Of a stretch of DNA of 64,000 nt, positions 43,742 to 54,727 are shown piece after piece. The DNA lies in the NCBI RefSeq assembly GCF_904849725.1, contig NC_058521.1:429926676-429990675 (forward strand), in the 5' to 3' direction. Under the pieces are notes generated by a model, which searched no databases, was not told the DNA's origin, and worked only from the letters and a program-made list of their open reading frames with translations. The DNA is from Hordeum vulgare subsp. vulgare. Its lineage: Eukaryota; Streptophyta; Magnoliopsida; Poales; Poaceae. Numbering within the stretch: the first letter of the stretch is position 1; each line of letters begins with the position of its first letter. The position numbers and the translations under genes are program-made.

Positions 43742-46700
43742 TCATTTGAGGAATTTGAAATCAAGATTCAGAGAGACTCCCCCTGAAGATGTGCATATCT
43801 TGAGGATTTTCCTTTTCACGGCAAATGCACATTGATGATTTATATCATGGAGATCTCCCCCTGAGTCTTGTAAATCATGCATACATACGACATATAGTAT
43901 GAACAAATTGAGGATGCATGATGACAAATGGTATCTGACGAATTCTAGAATGCGTGCATTAAAATTTTGAAGAATAAGCATGCGAAGAAAAATGTTCAAA
44001 AGCGTCAGAGTACCATCAGGCTTAAGTTACAACTCATTACATAAAACACTTCAGAAGAGCCAAGATTTTGTAACTTAAGTAAAGTTTATAAGCCCCCAAA
44101 ATATCCTGCGTGAAGACTAACTCTCAAGTTTCTCCCCCTTTGTCATCAAGTGACAAAAAGGGACAAACTGAGGACTAACGCCCGCGAAGACTTTCACTCC
44201 TTGGCAGTTGAGGAAGACGCGTGAGGATTCTTGGGAGCAAACTTCCTTCTTGGACTAGTGGTAGTGTCTTGTTGATCTTCATCAGATTCAGCAGTGCGGA
44301 ATGAAGGAAAAGAACTGTCCCCAAGGTCTGGAACTGGAATTGGCCGGAATTTCTTGTTTGGTGGCCACAACCAGTCGAAGTCCCGCACAAACTCCAATTC
44401 TTCAAGTTCTGCTAGAGTCTTCAAATGAGCCAGTGTAGCCCAGGTGCGATCAAAAACCTCATGAAGATAATAATGGTTAAGCTTCACAGCATTCCGCGTT
44501 TCATTGAGGGTTTTTACAATGGCGCCGAACTGGCGTTTGACCCACTTGTGATTCCGATCCACTTTCTGGTGAAGACTGAGAAGAAGCTCTCTGGTATTCA
44601 TCACCCTAGGAGCAACATGACTTGGAGGATGGGTTTCAGTGTCATCCCATGAAGAATAAGCTTCGGGCTCTCTAAACTGGCCATCAAGGGGCCGACTGTC
44701 TTCATCAATGACGGACTTGCCTTTTCCTTCAACAAGCTCGAAAGTCTTCTTGTTGACCCTTATAGGAGGCATATAACCGACATGGTTGTTGAAATCAGCG
44801 TGATAATTGATGCCTGACCTTGTTCTCATGAATCTCATGATCCATGGAGCATATATCTTGTGGTCAAAAGGAGCCATTGCATTCTCGGCCAAAGTCCTCA
44901 AGAAGAAATCATGAATGTTGATGGGAATACCCTGTGTGATGTTGAAGAGGATATTCTTCATGATGCCTATGACATCTTCTTCATCATCATGGCCCTTGAT
45001 TAGCACAAGAACGTTGCAGAGGATTCCGTAAACCTTCCTAGGTTCATATTTGAGCTCATGGACCAGGAAGGTTGTTCTTCGTGGTTGCCCCTTATCCAAA
45101 GGCTTCATGAGGACATCCATCAGCTTGTTAGCCAGCTCACGTTCATCATATAGCTTCACGGCCTGCTCTGAGGGAATTGATACCGGTAGTTCACGTAGTA
45201 GCTCATTGGCAGGAGCCTTGAAGTGTGTGGTTTGCGTCATCCAATCTAGCACCCATGTGTTGATGTCTGTTGGATCTCCTGAGATGTGAAGAGTTGCATC
45301 GAATTGAAGAATTAGCTCACTATTCCAATCACAGATATCCGAGCACATTGGGAGGAGTCCAGCTTCAAAAAGGACGTTGAGGACTGGAGCAAAGCATGGT
45401 ATTTCTTGAAGCTCAACGTGAGGAATGTGCCTGTGTTGGAAAATCTTGTTTCTTCCACACTACACAGAGGCATAGTAGTTGAGCTGTGTCCTTTTCGAAA
45501 ACTTCAGATGCCTGATGCGAGGCTTGTCATAGAGATTTTCTTCGATGAAGAACATGCGTTCTTCAAAGAAGGACTCCTTTTGAAACTTTGGCCGCTTGGA
45601 GAACTGCTGACGCTGCATTGGCTGAAGATTTTGAGGCTGGACTTGAGGGGAGACAACTATTGTAGATTCTGGGTTGAGGATGACAAAGGCATTGTCTGGG
45701 TGTGGTGCATTTTCCTCAGCATGGTCCTCAGGGTGAGGAATTTCATCACCTTGAGCTTCAGGTTGAGGAACATGCTCTGGTTGAGCTTCAGGCTGAGGGA
45801 TGTCGTCAACCGGAGCTTCCTGTTGGGGTTTGCTCTGGAGGAGGAATTGGTTCATCCTGAGCCTCAGCTTGAGGGTTTTGCTTAGGAGGAGGAGGAGTTG
45901 GATCAGCCTAATCTTCAGGTTGAGGATTTTTCTCAGGACTGTGACTTTCATCAGGCTGAGATTTTCACTTTGTTCTTCCTCAGCTTGCTTGGTGAAGGAG
46001 GCAGATTCATCAGCTAGTGCAACTGATCCTTGTGCAGTTTCTTCATGAGGAATGGAGGGCAGAGGACTGTCATTAATGTGAGGCTCCTCATCAGTATGTT
46101 CCTCAGATTCAGTATTCTTCATTTCCTCATCTGCCCCTTGCTCCTGGTCTTCGCTTGCGAAGGGGATCATATCATATGATGGAGCACTGTTAAGAGGCAC
46201 AGGATCCAGAGGAGCATTTTCTTCAAGTGCTTTGAGGCGCTTGGCCTCAGTGGATTCTTCTGCTGACGAAGCTTTTGTTTTCTTGGCTTCCTGTTCAGCA
46301 GCTCTGGTCTTTTTCACGTCTGATGCAGACGGAGTCATTTTCTTCACCTTTGAAGCTTTTTGTGAAGGTGTTTTCTCAGCAGAGACAATTTCATCAGCTG
46401 GTGCAGAGGTATCAGCTGGCTTTGAAGCACGAGCAGGAGCAGAGTCATTAGCTGTCTTGGAAGCAGCAGATGGAGCATGATTAGTCTCACCAGCTGTAGC
46501 AGAGTCATCAGCTGGATTTTCCTTGGTGATTTCCTCAATAGACGGTTCATCAGCACGGCTTCCTTGAGGGATTTCCTCAGCATGAGCAGTTTCATCAGCT
46601 GGTTCTTCAATCAGAGGCTGAGGAGTTGGTACTCGAGGGCAGCCTTCTTGTTATAGTTGTCAACTGCTTTAGTGGCAAATTTGATGAAATTGCTTTTGAG

Positions 46701-47856
46701 ACTTTGACGGTCAGAGAGCTTAGAGTACTTATCGGTCAAAGTCTTCAATTCAACGTGTGTTGACACAAGTGCATCACGCGTCAGGTTGAGGAGATTCTGC
46801 CTGAGGAATTTCTCCTTTTTGAGCTTGGCAACCTTGGCCTGTTTCGCTTGCTGCTCCTTCCACTTGGCCTCATTGATGAATGTGGCCACCATGTGGCTGA
46901 TGCCTGGGGGAAACTTTAAATCATCAAGTGGAGTGTTGGGGTCCTCATACCAGATGTTGATGTAATCGAGGAGGACTTTTGGGCCAGAGGAATGGAGCTG
47001 CTAGAAGCTTGAGCTACCCTCTCTTGCTTGTTTTTGATGATGCCTTGCAGAGTGTCATCATCAAATTCATCACTACCTTCTGATGCAGAAGGGACCTTGA
47101 TGATTTTGCTTGGGCTTGGTCTTGTTCCTCTCCCAGCAGTCACTTTAGTCTTCACAGGACCTGGTGAAGACTTTGTCTACGAGCTTTTGCAGATGAGACT
47201 GAGGAGCTGGAGACAGCGGGCAGTTGCTTCACTATCGGGTTCTGTTCAGGCTTTGAAGCCTTTGGAGCTGAGAGTTTTGGTGCTAAAGGTTTTGGTGCTG
47301 AAGGTTTTGGTGCTGATGCTGGTGCAGTTTTCTCTTGAGGCTTTGAAGCCTTTCATTTTTGTGGCAAAGACTTCAGTTGAGGAATTGTCGTACCAGAAGT
47401 CTTAGCTGCAGAGGAAGTAGTGGCAGTTGCAGCAGCAGCAGATTCTTCATTAAACTTCCTCACAGCAGCCTCTGCTTGCTTCTGAAGCTTTGACAAGTGT
47501 TTAGACTTTTCTTCAGGATAGTCATCAATTGTCATGAGGCACAAGGGGTGTGCTTCATGATAATCCTCAAGTGGAGCCCGTTTTCCAGGAGGCTTCTGAG
47601 CGAATTTCTTCGTGTATTTGGGAGTGACGAATCTGTACTCTTTCCAGTCCTTAGCCCATCGGCGTTCTATCTTTTGAAGCCTGATCTTTCTGCTTGAGTT
47701 TCTTGCCTCCGTTTTGCTTCCTTTCATCCTCCATTTTCTTCAGCTGAGGCATTTGCTGATGAGATTGAACTCTTGAGGATTGACTTGCAGATTTTCTTCA
47801 AGAAACGCTGCAAATGAGTTAAGTTGATGAGAATCTAGAGATTCATCAGCTGACAT
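43742..47856 (-). pseudogene. Extra gene of Copia element Y, second copy
   Basis: It is the same gene as in X, clearly alignable over its length. The start codon is at 47856-47854, the N-terminal part is broken, and a continuous piece from 47727 begins the conserved RRWAKDWKEYRFVTPKYTKK. Later open pieces are 46892-46611, 46610-46344, 46347-45460 and 45348-44194. The last holds the globular part (ICDWNSELILQFDATLHISG) and the C-terminal LEFVRDFDWLWPPNKKFRPI. Y contains about 70 bp near 46755-46825 that X lacks (a segment coding LRQNLLNLTRDALVSTHVEL). More frameshifts than in X. The polypurine tract follows at 43668-43685. Confidence 0.75.
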
Positions 47857-48472
47857 GTTTGTATGTGTGAACAGAGTATAGTTGTGAGGAATTTGGAGAG
47901 GTCATATTTGTTCTCAGATTTGATGAAATGAAAAAATTTGACAGTTGAGGAATTTGACCAGTGGTTGAGGAATTCGTCTAAGCATACTGTTCTTGGGTTC
48001 GAGAGTTGTACAGATCCGAAAATTTGCACAACTGAAGAGTCTCGTGAAAATCTTAGATGCTTAGTGAAGTTCATTAATAGTTGGGTGATGGCAGTGTTTG
48101 AGGAAAAGAAACAGATGCATTCATGAGGAAAAACAGATTTCACATCTCTAAGGTAAAATAGTAGATCAAACTTGCTGTAAAAAAAGGGTTTTTATTTACC
48201 CTAGATGGCGCGCACGAAGGACAGAGAAGAGGTAGCAGTACATGCTCTTTCGGTGCGAGGCCAATGTGCCCTAACTTGGCAGCAGAGGACGGCTACGGCG
48301 GCGGCGGACGAAAATGGTCCGGTTCCGGCGTGGTTTCGGCGACGGAGAGGTCGAGGCAGTCAAGCTCTTCTTCGCCGGCGTCGAGACTTCTAGCGGTGCC
48401 GCTAGGGCTTGGAGCTTTGCTGTAGTAGGAGGGCGATGCAACGAAGAAGATTTTACCGAGAGAGATGGGGAC

Positions 48473-48555
48473 ATATTTATAGCCAGGTGGTAACTGTTGG
48501 CGCGAAAATATCGGACCAAATAGCCCCTGTCTCTATAACTCCGCATGACACGTGT
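48473..48555 (-). promoter_or_regulatory. Promoter-like region of the extra gene, element Y
   Basis: ACACGTGT (48548-48555), GGCGCGAAAA (48499-48508, E2F-like on the minus strand) and ATATTTATA (48473-48481, TATA box on the minus strand) match the three sites of element X in order and spacing. Confidence 0.6.
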
Positions 48556-48599
48556 AGCTCACGATAGAAGCGGTGGAGATCGTGGAGAACGTGGTTATC

Positions 48600-49265
48600 C
48601 AAACGAGGAAAGAGGGGGTTCAGTTACTGTTTATAAACAAACATTTTTGAAGATTTGAGGATTTTGTTACAAAATCATCAGCTGACAAGGACGCAGTGAG
48701 GATTTCGAACAAAGTTTCAAGTAGAACGCATATGAAGAATTGAAATAGACTGGGTGAGAGTAGCAGAGAGGGAAAGTAGGGTCCGATCACATTCACTTAC
48801 ATGAAATATCAAATTGAAGAAATAGCTATAAGTGAATGTTGCTGAGGACTTGAAATCACAGTCAATCTAGGTAAACGAAAATCATCAAGTGTTTTTGAAG
48901 ATTTTGAATAACTTGAGGATTTTGTGATAAAGTGTCATGATGATGAATTTCAGTTTTTGAAGAAAAACGATTTTGAAGAGCAACTGTTTTGAAGAAAATC
49001 AAATTTTGAAGAAATTCAGCTTTGAAGAAATTTAACTTGAGGAATTTCAAGTTGGGTGGTGGCATGACCCACCATATAAGAATGTTGATTACAGACGCCA
49101 CGTACAATTGTCGTAGGTCCGTGAGAATCAATTTCTTCGTTGATTTCTTCACACTCAGAGTGATATTCTTCATTAGTTGAAGAAAATCGATTCATCATGT
49201 GTTGCACATCTAAGTCATCAATTTTGCATAAGTGTTGGGATGTGTGCATGTTTTTACAAAACATT
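48600..49265 (-). other. Spacer between pol and the extra gene of element Y
   Basis: No gene is seen. The DNA is AT-rich with many TTGAGGAATTT/TTTGAAGAAA units. X has lost its counterpart. Confidence 0.5.
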
Positions 49266-51685
49266 TGAGGATTCTAAGATATTTAGCTCACACCGCATCT
49301 TGCAAAACCTTTTCTCATCCAAGGGCTTAGTGAAGATATCTGCGAGTTGATCATCAGTCTTCACATGGTCGATGAGGATATTGCCCTTGAGGACATGGTC
49401 CCGAAGAAAATGATGATGAATCTAGATGTACTTGGTCTTCGAGTGTTGTACTGGGTTGTATGCAATCTTGATTGCACTCTCGTTGTCGCAGTAGAGAGGC
49501 ACATTCTTCATGTTGATGTCGTAGTCCTTGAGGGTTTCCTTCATCCATAGCAATTGAGCACAACATGAACCAGCAGCAATGTACTCAGCTTCGGCAGTGG
49601 AGAGTGATACGCAGTTCTGCTTCTTTGAGGACCAGCAGACTAGTGATCTTCCGAGGAAATGACATGTGCCATAGGTTGACTTGCGATCCACACGGTCACC
49701 AGCATAGTCAGAATCAGAATATCCCACAAGATGAAGATTTGAACCCTTGGGGTACCATAATCCTAGTGTTGGTGTGTGAGCTAAGTATCGAAGAATATGC
49801 TTCACAGCCTTATAGTGTGATTCCTTTGGTTTTGCTTGAAAACGTGCACACATGCAAACACTAAGCATTATATCTGGCCTAGATGCACATAAATAGAGTA
49901 AAGAGCCAATCATAGAGCGATATACCTGCTGATTGAATTCTTTACCATTTTCGTCAGTGCAGAGGTGGCCGTTGGTAGGCATTGGAGTATTGGCACCTTC
50001 GCATTCATGCATGTCGAACTTCCTCAGAACATCCTTGAGGTATTTCTCCTGTGATATGAAGATTCCATTGCGTTGTTGACGAATTTGAAGACCTAAGAAG
50101 AATTTCAGCTCCCCCATCATAGACATGTGATATTATTCACTCATCATGTAAGCAAATTCATCACCGTATCATTTGTCAGTACAGCCAAATATAATGTCAT
50201 CGACATATATCTGGCACACAAATAGTTCATTACCATAGGATTTAGTGAAAAGAGTTGGATCGAGTGAACCAGGTTTGAAGCCTTTCTTCATGAGGAATTC
50301 CTTTAATGTATGATACCATGCCCGAGGGGCTTGCTTGAGACCATAGAGCGCCTTTTTGAGTCTGAAGACTTTGTCTCGATTCTTTGGATCCTCAAAACCT
50401 GGGGGCCGAGCAACATATACTTCTTCCTCAAGCTTACCATTGAGGAATGCACTTTTCACGTCCATTTGATATAAGATGGTGTTATGATGATTAGCATAAG
50501 CAAGTAGTATTCGAATAGCTTCAAGTCTAGCAACAGGTGCAAAAGTTTCATCGAAATCTATTACTTCAACCTGTGTGTAGCCTTGGGCTACAAGTCGTGC
50601 CTTATTCCTCACCACTTGACCATCCTCATCTTGCTTGTTTCGGAAAATCCACTTGGTTCCGATGATATTGTGCTTGCAAGGATCTGGTCGTTTGACGAGC
50701 TCCCATACATCATTCAGCTTGAATTGAAGAAGTTCGTCTTGCATAGCTTGGATCCCTCCGGTTCCAGGAAAGCCTCGGCAACTTTTGAAGGTTCTATGAT
50801 AGACACAAAGGAGAAATGCCCACAAAATTTAACTAAGTGTGAAGCTTTTGAGAGAGTGAGAGGACCTGGCGCGTTGATGTCATTGAGGATTTTGTCAAGT
50901 TCCACTTCATTTGCAATCCTCGGATGAGCTGGTTGAGGATTTTGTCTCGGCTGAGGAATTGGTTCTGGAGCAATTTCCTCAGGAGCATCTTTTCGATTTT
51001 CATCACTGATGGGAATGATTTCTTCATCAATTTCCTCAGTGGGAACATTGTCTTCAGTAGCTTTGAGCTTTATTGCTTCCTCAGGAGACATCTTATCTGG
51101 ATCAGAAGGCAATTGCTCTCTTTGCGAGCCATTAGTTTCATCGAACCGCACATCTACAGTCTCAACAACCTTGTTGTGATAGTTGTTGAAGACTATAGGT
51201 GTGCGAGTCCTTTCCATAACCGAGCATAAAACCCTCATGTCCCTTAGGTGCAAATTTTGAGCTATGGTGAGGATCTGTAATCCAACATTTTGCACCAAAG
51301 ACTTTGAAATAACTTACATTGGGTTTCTTGTCAGTGAGGAGTTCATATGAGGTTTTCTTGAGGAATTTGTGAAGATATACCCTGTTGATGATATGGCATG
51401 AAGTGTTGATTGCTTCAGGCCAAAAGCGACGAGGAGTCTGATATTCTTCAAGCCTGGTTCTTGCCATCTCAACCAAAGTCCCGTTCTTCCTTTCAACGAC
51501 ACCATTCTGTTGAGGAGTATAAGGAGCAGACAATTCGTGAGTAATACCAAGTTCATCAAGATAATTATCAACACCAGTGTTTTTGAACTCTGTTCCATTA
51601 TCACTCCTGATGTGTTTGATCTTGATGCCGAACTTGGTCACCTGGAGATCCACAATTGACTGCTGGATTGCTCTAGATCATGACG
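49266..51685 (-). pseudogene. Copia pol of element Y: integrase remnant, reverse transcriptase, RNase H
   Basis: Integrase begins mid-domain with KIKHIRSDNGTEFKNTG and has PQQNGVVERKN, so the second Asp and the Glu of the DDE triad remain and the first Asp is deleted. A frameshift lies near 51200. Reverse transcriptase shows [48 protein letters not shown] and [12 protein letters not shown], then TGA at 50166-50168 and TAA about 36 bases later. From 50126 the connection and RNase H are open ([46 protein letters not shown]). The last conserved block, ADIFTKPLDEK, is readable down to about 49280. Confidence 0.92.
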
Positions 51686-51689
51686 CCTA

Positions 51690-52497
51690 ACCATCTGGAG
51701 CATGCACAGTCCTCAAAGGTAAAAGGCTTCAGTCCCACACAGGAACAACTTCTTCAGTGATGCTCAATCACTTGGTTATCGGTTTGTGGTTTGGTTTTTG
51801 GGTTATTTCCTCACTGATGAATTACTCTCGAAGACTCTGAGGAATTTGGGTTGCTCTTATGACAAGTGGCAGTTTCTAACGGAGCAGCCAACCAGCTAAT
51901 GGTTGTGGGGGGTGGCTATTCATAGCATGGGAGCATCCCACCATGATTTGACATTAATGCCCTTAAATAATATGATTGTTGGTGTGGATAAGATCAATGA
52001 TGTGGTGTGGCTATCGATAATGGTCTGGACCCTCAATTGTGAGAGTCCTCATGTCTCTCATATTCCTCACTTGAGCCTTTTGGTAGGATTAGGCTTGGGT
52101 TGAGCATCATGAGGAAATTCATTCCAATGTGTTACCTTGACCCCCTTTAACAGTACGGTGTTCCTAGTACTCAAGTGTGAAGAAAATAAAATAGAAAGGA
52201 TAAATCTTCATGCTTCAAAGTCTTCAGATTGATTTTCTTCAGGACACACCGAATTCCTCAATTTCAATATCTTCATGAGGAATATCAATTTCATCGCAAA
52301 GTCTTCGCGATTCATTTCTTCAGCTTCAGACCAATTTCTTCAACCGAAGATATACATTTTTAGGGGTCGATATTCATCAAATATTTCAAACTCCTCAGAG
52401 ACTTATAGTTCCTGTGTACACTCAAGAACACATTAGATAATTAACCTATAAGTCTTCAAACCACCAAAATCACTAAGGGGCACTAGATGCACTTACA
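51690..52497 (-). repeat. Truncated Copia LTR, probably the 5' LTR of element X
   Basis: The outer end (TGTAAGTGCATCTAGTGCCC on the minus strand, 52497) is intact and abuts element H at GTACTAGCC. It aligns with the 3' LTR of Y from about 43020 to 43667. The inner part (51690-51790) differs from that LTR and passes into integrase sequence near 51685 without a primer site, gag or protease, so a deletion junction lies there. Confidence 0.75.
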
Positions 52498-54707
52498 GTA
52501 CTAGCCATGGAAAAGTGAGAATACAGTAATCTAACACCAATATAAATAAAAATCTAAATTGCTACAGTACCTAAAGAGGTGGTAGTTTGTTTTCTTGTGC
52601 TAATGATATCATGAGTTTCTGTTTAAGTTTTGTGTTGTGAAGTTTTCAAGTTTTGGGTGATGTTCTCATGGAAAAATGGATAAATAGTGCAAAGAGCTCA
52701 ATATTGGGGATGCCCAAGGCATCCCAAGCGAAATTCAAGGACACCAAAAAGCCTAAGCTTGGGGATGCCCCGGGAAGGCATCCCCTCTTTCGTATTCAAT
52801 CCATCGATAACATTACTTGGAGCTATATTTTTATTCACCACATGATATGTGTTTTGCTTGGAGCGTCTTGTATCGTAGGAGTCTTTTCTTTTTGTTGTGT
52901 CACAATCATCCTTGCTGCACACCTTATGAGAGAGACATGCACTCATCGTGATTTTGCTAGAATGCTCATCGTGCTTCACTTATATCTTTTGAGCTAGATA
53001 ATTTTGCTCTATGTGCTTCACTTAGATCTTTTAGAGCACGGCGGTGCGTGACTTGGTAGTTGTCTTATGCTATGAAAGTAGTCCCAAAGGTGATAGGTAC
53101 CCAAAGAGGATACAAAAACCTCCATCTTTATGTGCATTGAGTAGAAAGAGAAGTCTTGATTCCTCTCAGTTAGTTTTGAGACATGGATTTGGTAATATTA
53201 AGAGTTATGTTAGTAGGGTGTTGTGAATCTAGAAATACTTGTGTTGAAGTTGGTGATTCCCGTAGCATGCACGTATGGTGAACCACTATGTTAGGAAGTC
53301 GAAGCATAATTGATCTATTGATTGTCATCCTTTGTGTTGAGGTCGGGATCGCGCGATGGTTAACACCTACCAACCCTTCCCCTAGGAGTATGCGTTTAGC
53401 ACTTTGTTTCGATTACTAATAAAAACTTCCGCAACAAGTATGTGAGTTCTTCATGACTAATATGAGTCCATGGTATAGATGAACTTTCACCTTCCACCAT
53501 TGCTAGCTTCTCTAGTACCGCGCAATTTTCCCCGGTGCACAAACCCACCATAAGCCTTCCTCAAAACAGCCACCATACCTACCTACTATGGCATTTTCAT
53601 AGCCATTCCGAAATATATTGCCATGCAACTCCCACCGTTCTGTCTCATGACTTGTGACGTGATTTTCTTATTGCCATTGCATGATCATAAGATAGCTAGC
53701 GAGATATTTAAACGTCATACGCGAAGCTAGATCGTTGCACATCCCGGTACACTTGCGGAGGCATTTCCTATAGAATCATCATCGTTCTGAGCTTTGAGCT
53801 GTGAGTAAATAAAAGTGTGATGATCATCATTATTAGAGCACTGTCCCATGTGAGGAAAAAAAAGAGGTCAAAGATCCCAAACAAAAAAAGAGAGAGAAAA
53901 AAGAGAGGCCCAAGAGCCCAAATAAATAAAAGAGAGAAAAAGAGAGAAGGGACAATGCTACTATCTTTTTCCACACTTGTGCTTCATAATAGCACCATGT
54001 TCTTCATGATTGAGAGCTTCTTGCTTTTCACCACCATATACTAGTGGGAATCTTTATTACATAACTTGGCTTGTATATTCCAATGATGGGCTTCCTCAAA
54101 ATTTCCCTAGGTCTTCATGAGCAAGCAAGTTGGATGCAGACCCACTAGTTATCCTCTTGAGCTTTCACATACTTATAGCTCTAGTGCATCCTTTATATGG
54201 CAATCCCTACTCATTCACATTGATATCTATTAATGGGCATCTCCATATCCCTTTGATACGTCGGGTCAATGTGACCAGCTCCTCCTTTTTGTCTCACAAC
54301 CACCACCACACTCTATTCCACCTATAGTGCTATATCCATGGCTCACGCTCATGTATTGCGTGATAGTAATAAAAAGTTTGAGAAAGTAAGAGTGCGAAAA
54401 CAATTACTTGGCCAATATCGGGGTTGTGCTTGATTTAAATTAGTTGTGTGAGGATGATGGAGCATGGCCAGACTATACGATTTTGTAGGGATAACTTTCT
54501 TTGGCCTTGTTATTTTGAAAGTTCATGATTACCTTGCTAGTTTGCTTGAAGTATTATTGTTTTCATGTCAATAGCAAACTATTGTCTTGAATCTTACGGA
54601 TCTGAACATTCATGTCACACGAAATAAGTTATAAAGGACAACTATGCTAGGTAGCATTCCACATCAAAAAATTTGTCTTTATCACTTCCCTACTCGAGGA
54701 CGAGCAG
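52498..54707 (+). other. Non-coding 3' internal region of element H
   Basis: It resumes element H with GTACTAGCCATGG, matching 1481 in element A, and follows A's non-coding region to the polypurine tract. It holds two hairpins (52706-52725 and 52761-52785) and an inverted repeat (53837-53959). No protein of note. Confidence 0.75.
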
Positions 54708-54727
54708 GAGTTAAGCTTGGGGATGCT
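54708..54727 (+). other. Polypurine tract of element H
   Basis: GAGTTAAGCTTGGGGATGCT directly precedes the 3' LTR start TGATACG at 54728. Confidence 0.75.

Larger units (their letters stand above)
42610..51690 (-). mobile_element. Element Y: reverse-oriented Copia element lacking its 5' part
   Basis: On the minus strand: part of integrase, reverse transcriptase, RNase H, extra gene, polypurine tract and complete 3' LTR. Gag, protease, the first part of integrase and Y's own 5' LTR are missing. The extra gene after pol and the polypurine tract before TGTAAGTGCATC fit the SIRE/Maximus type of Copia; Maximus is the name I recall, unverified. The LTR found upstream (to 52497) is more simply explained as belonging to X. 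Confidence 0.82.
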
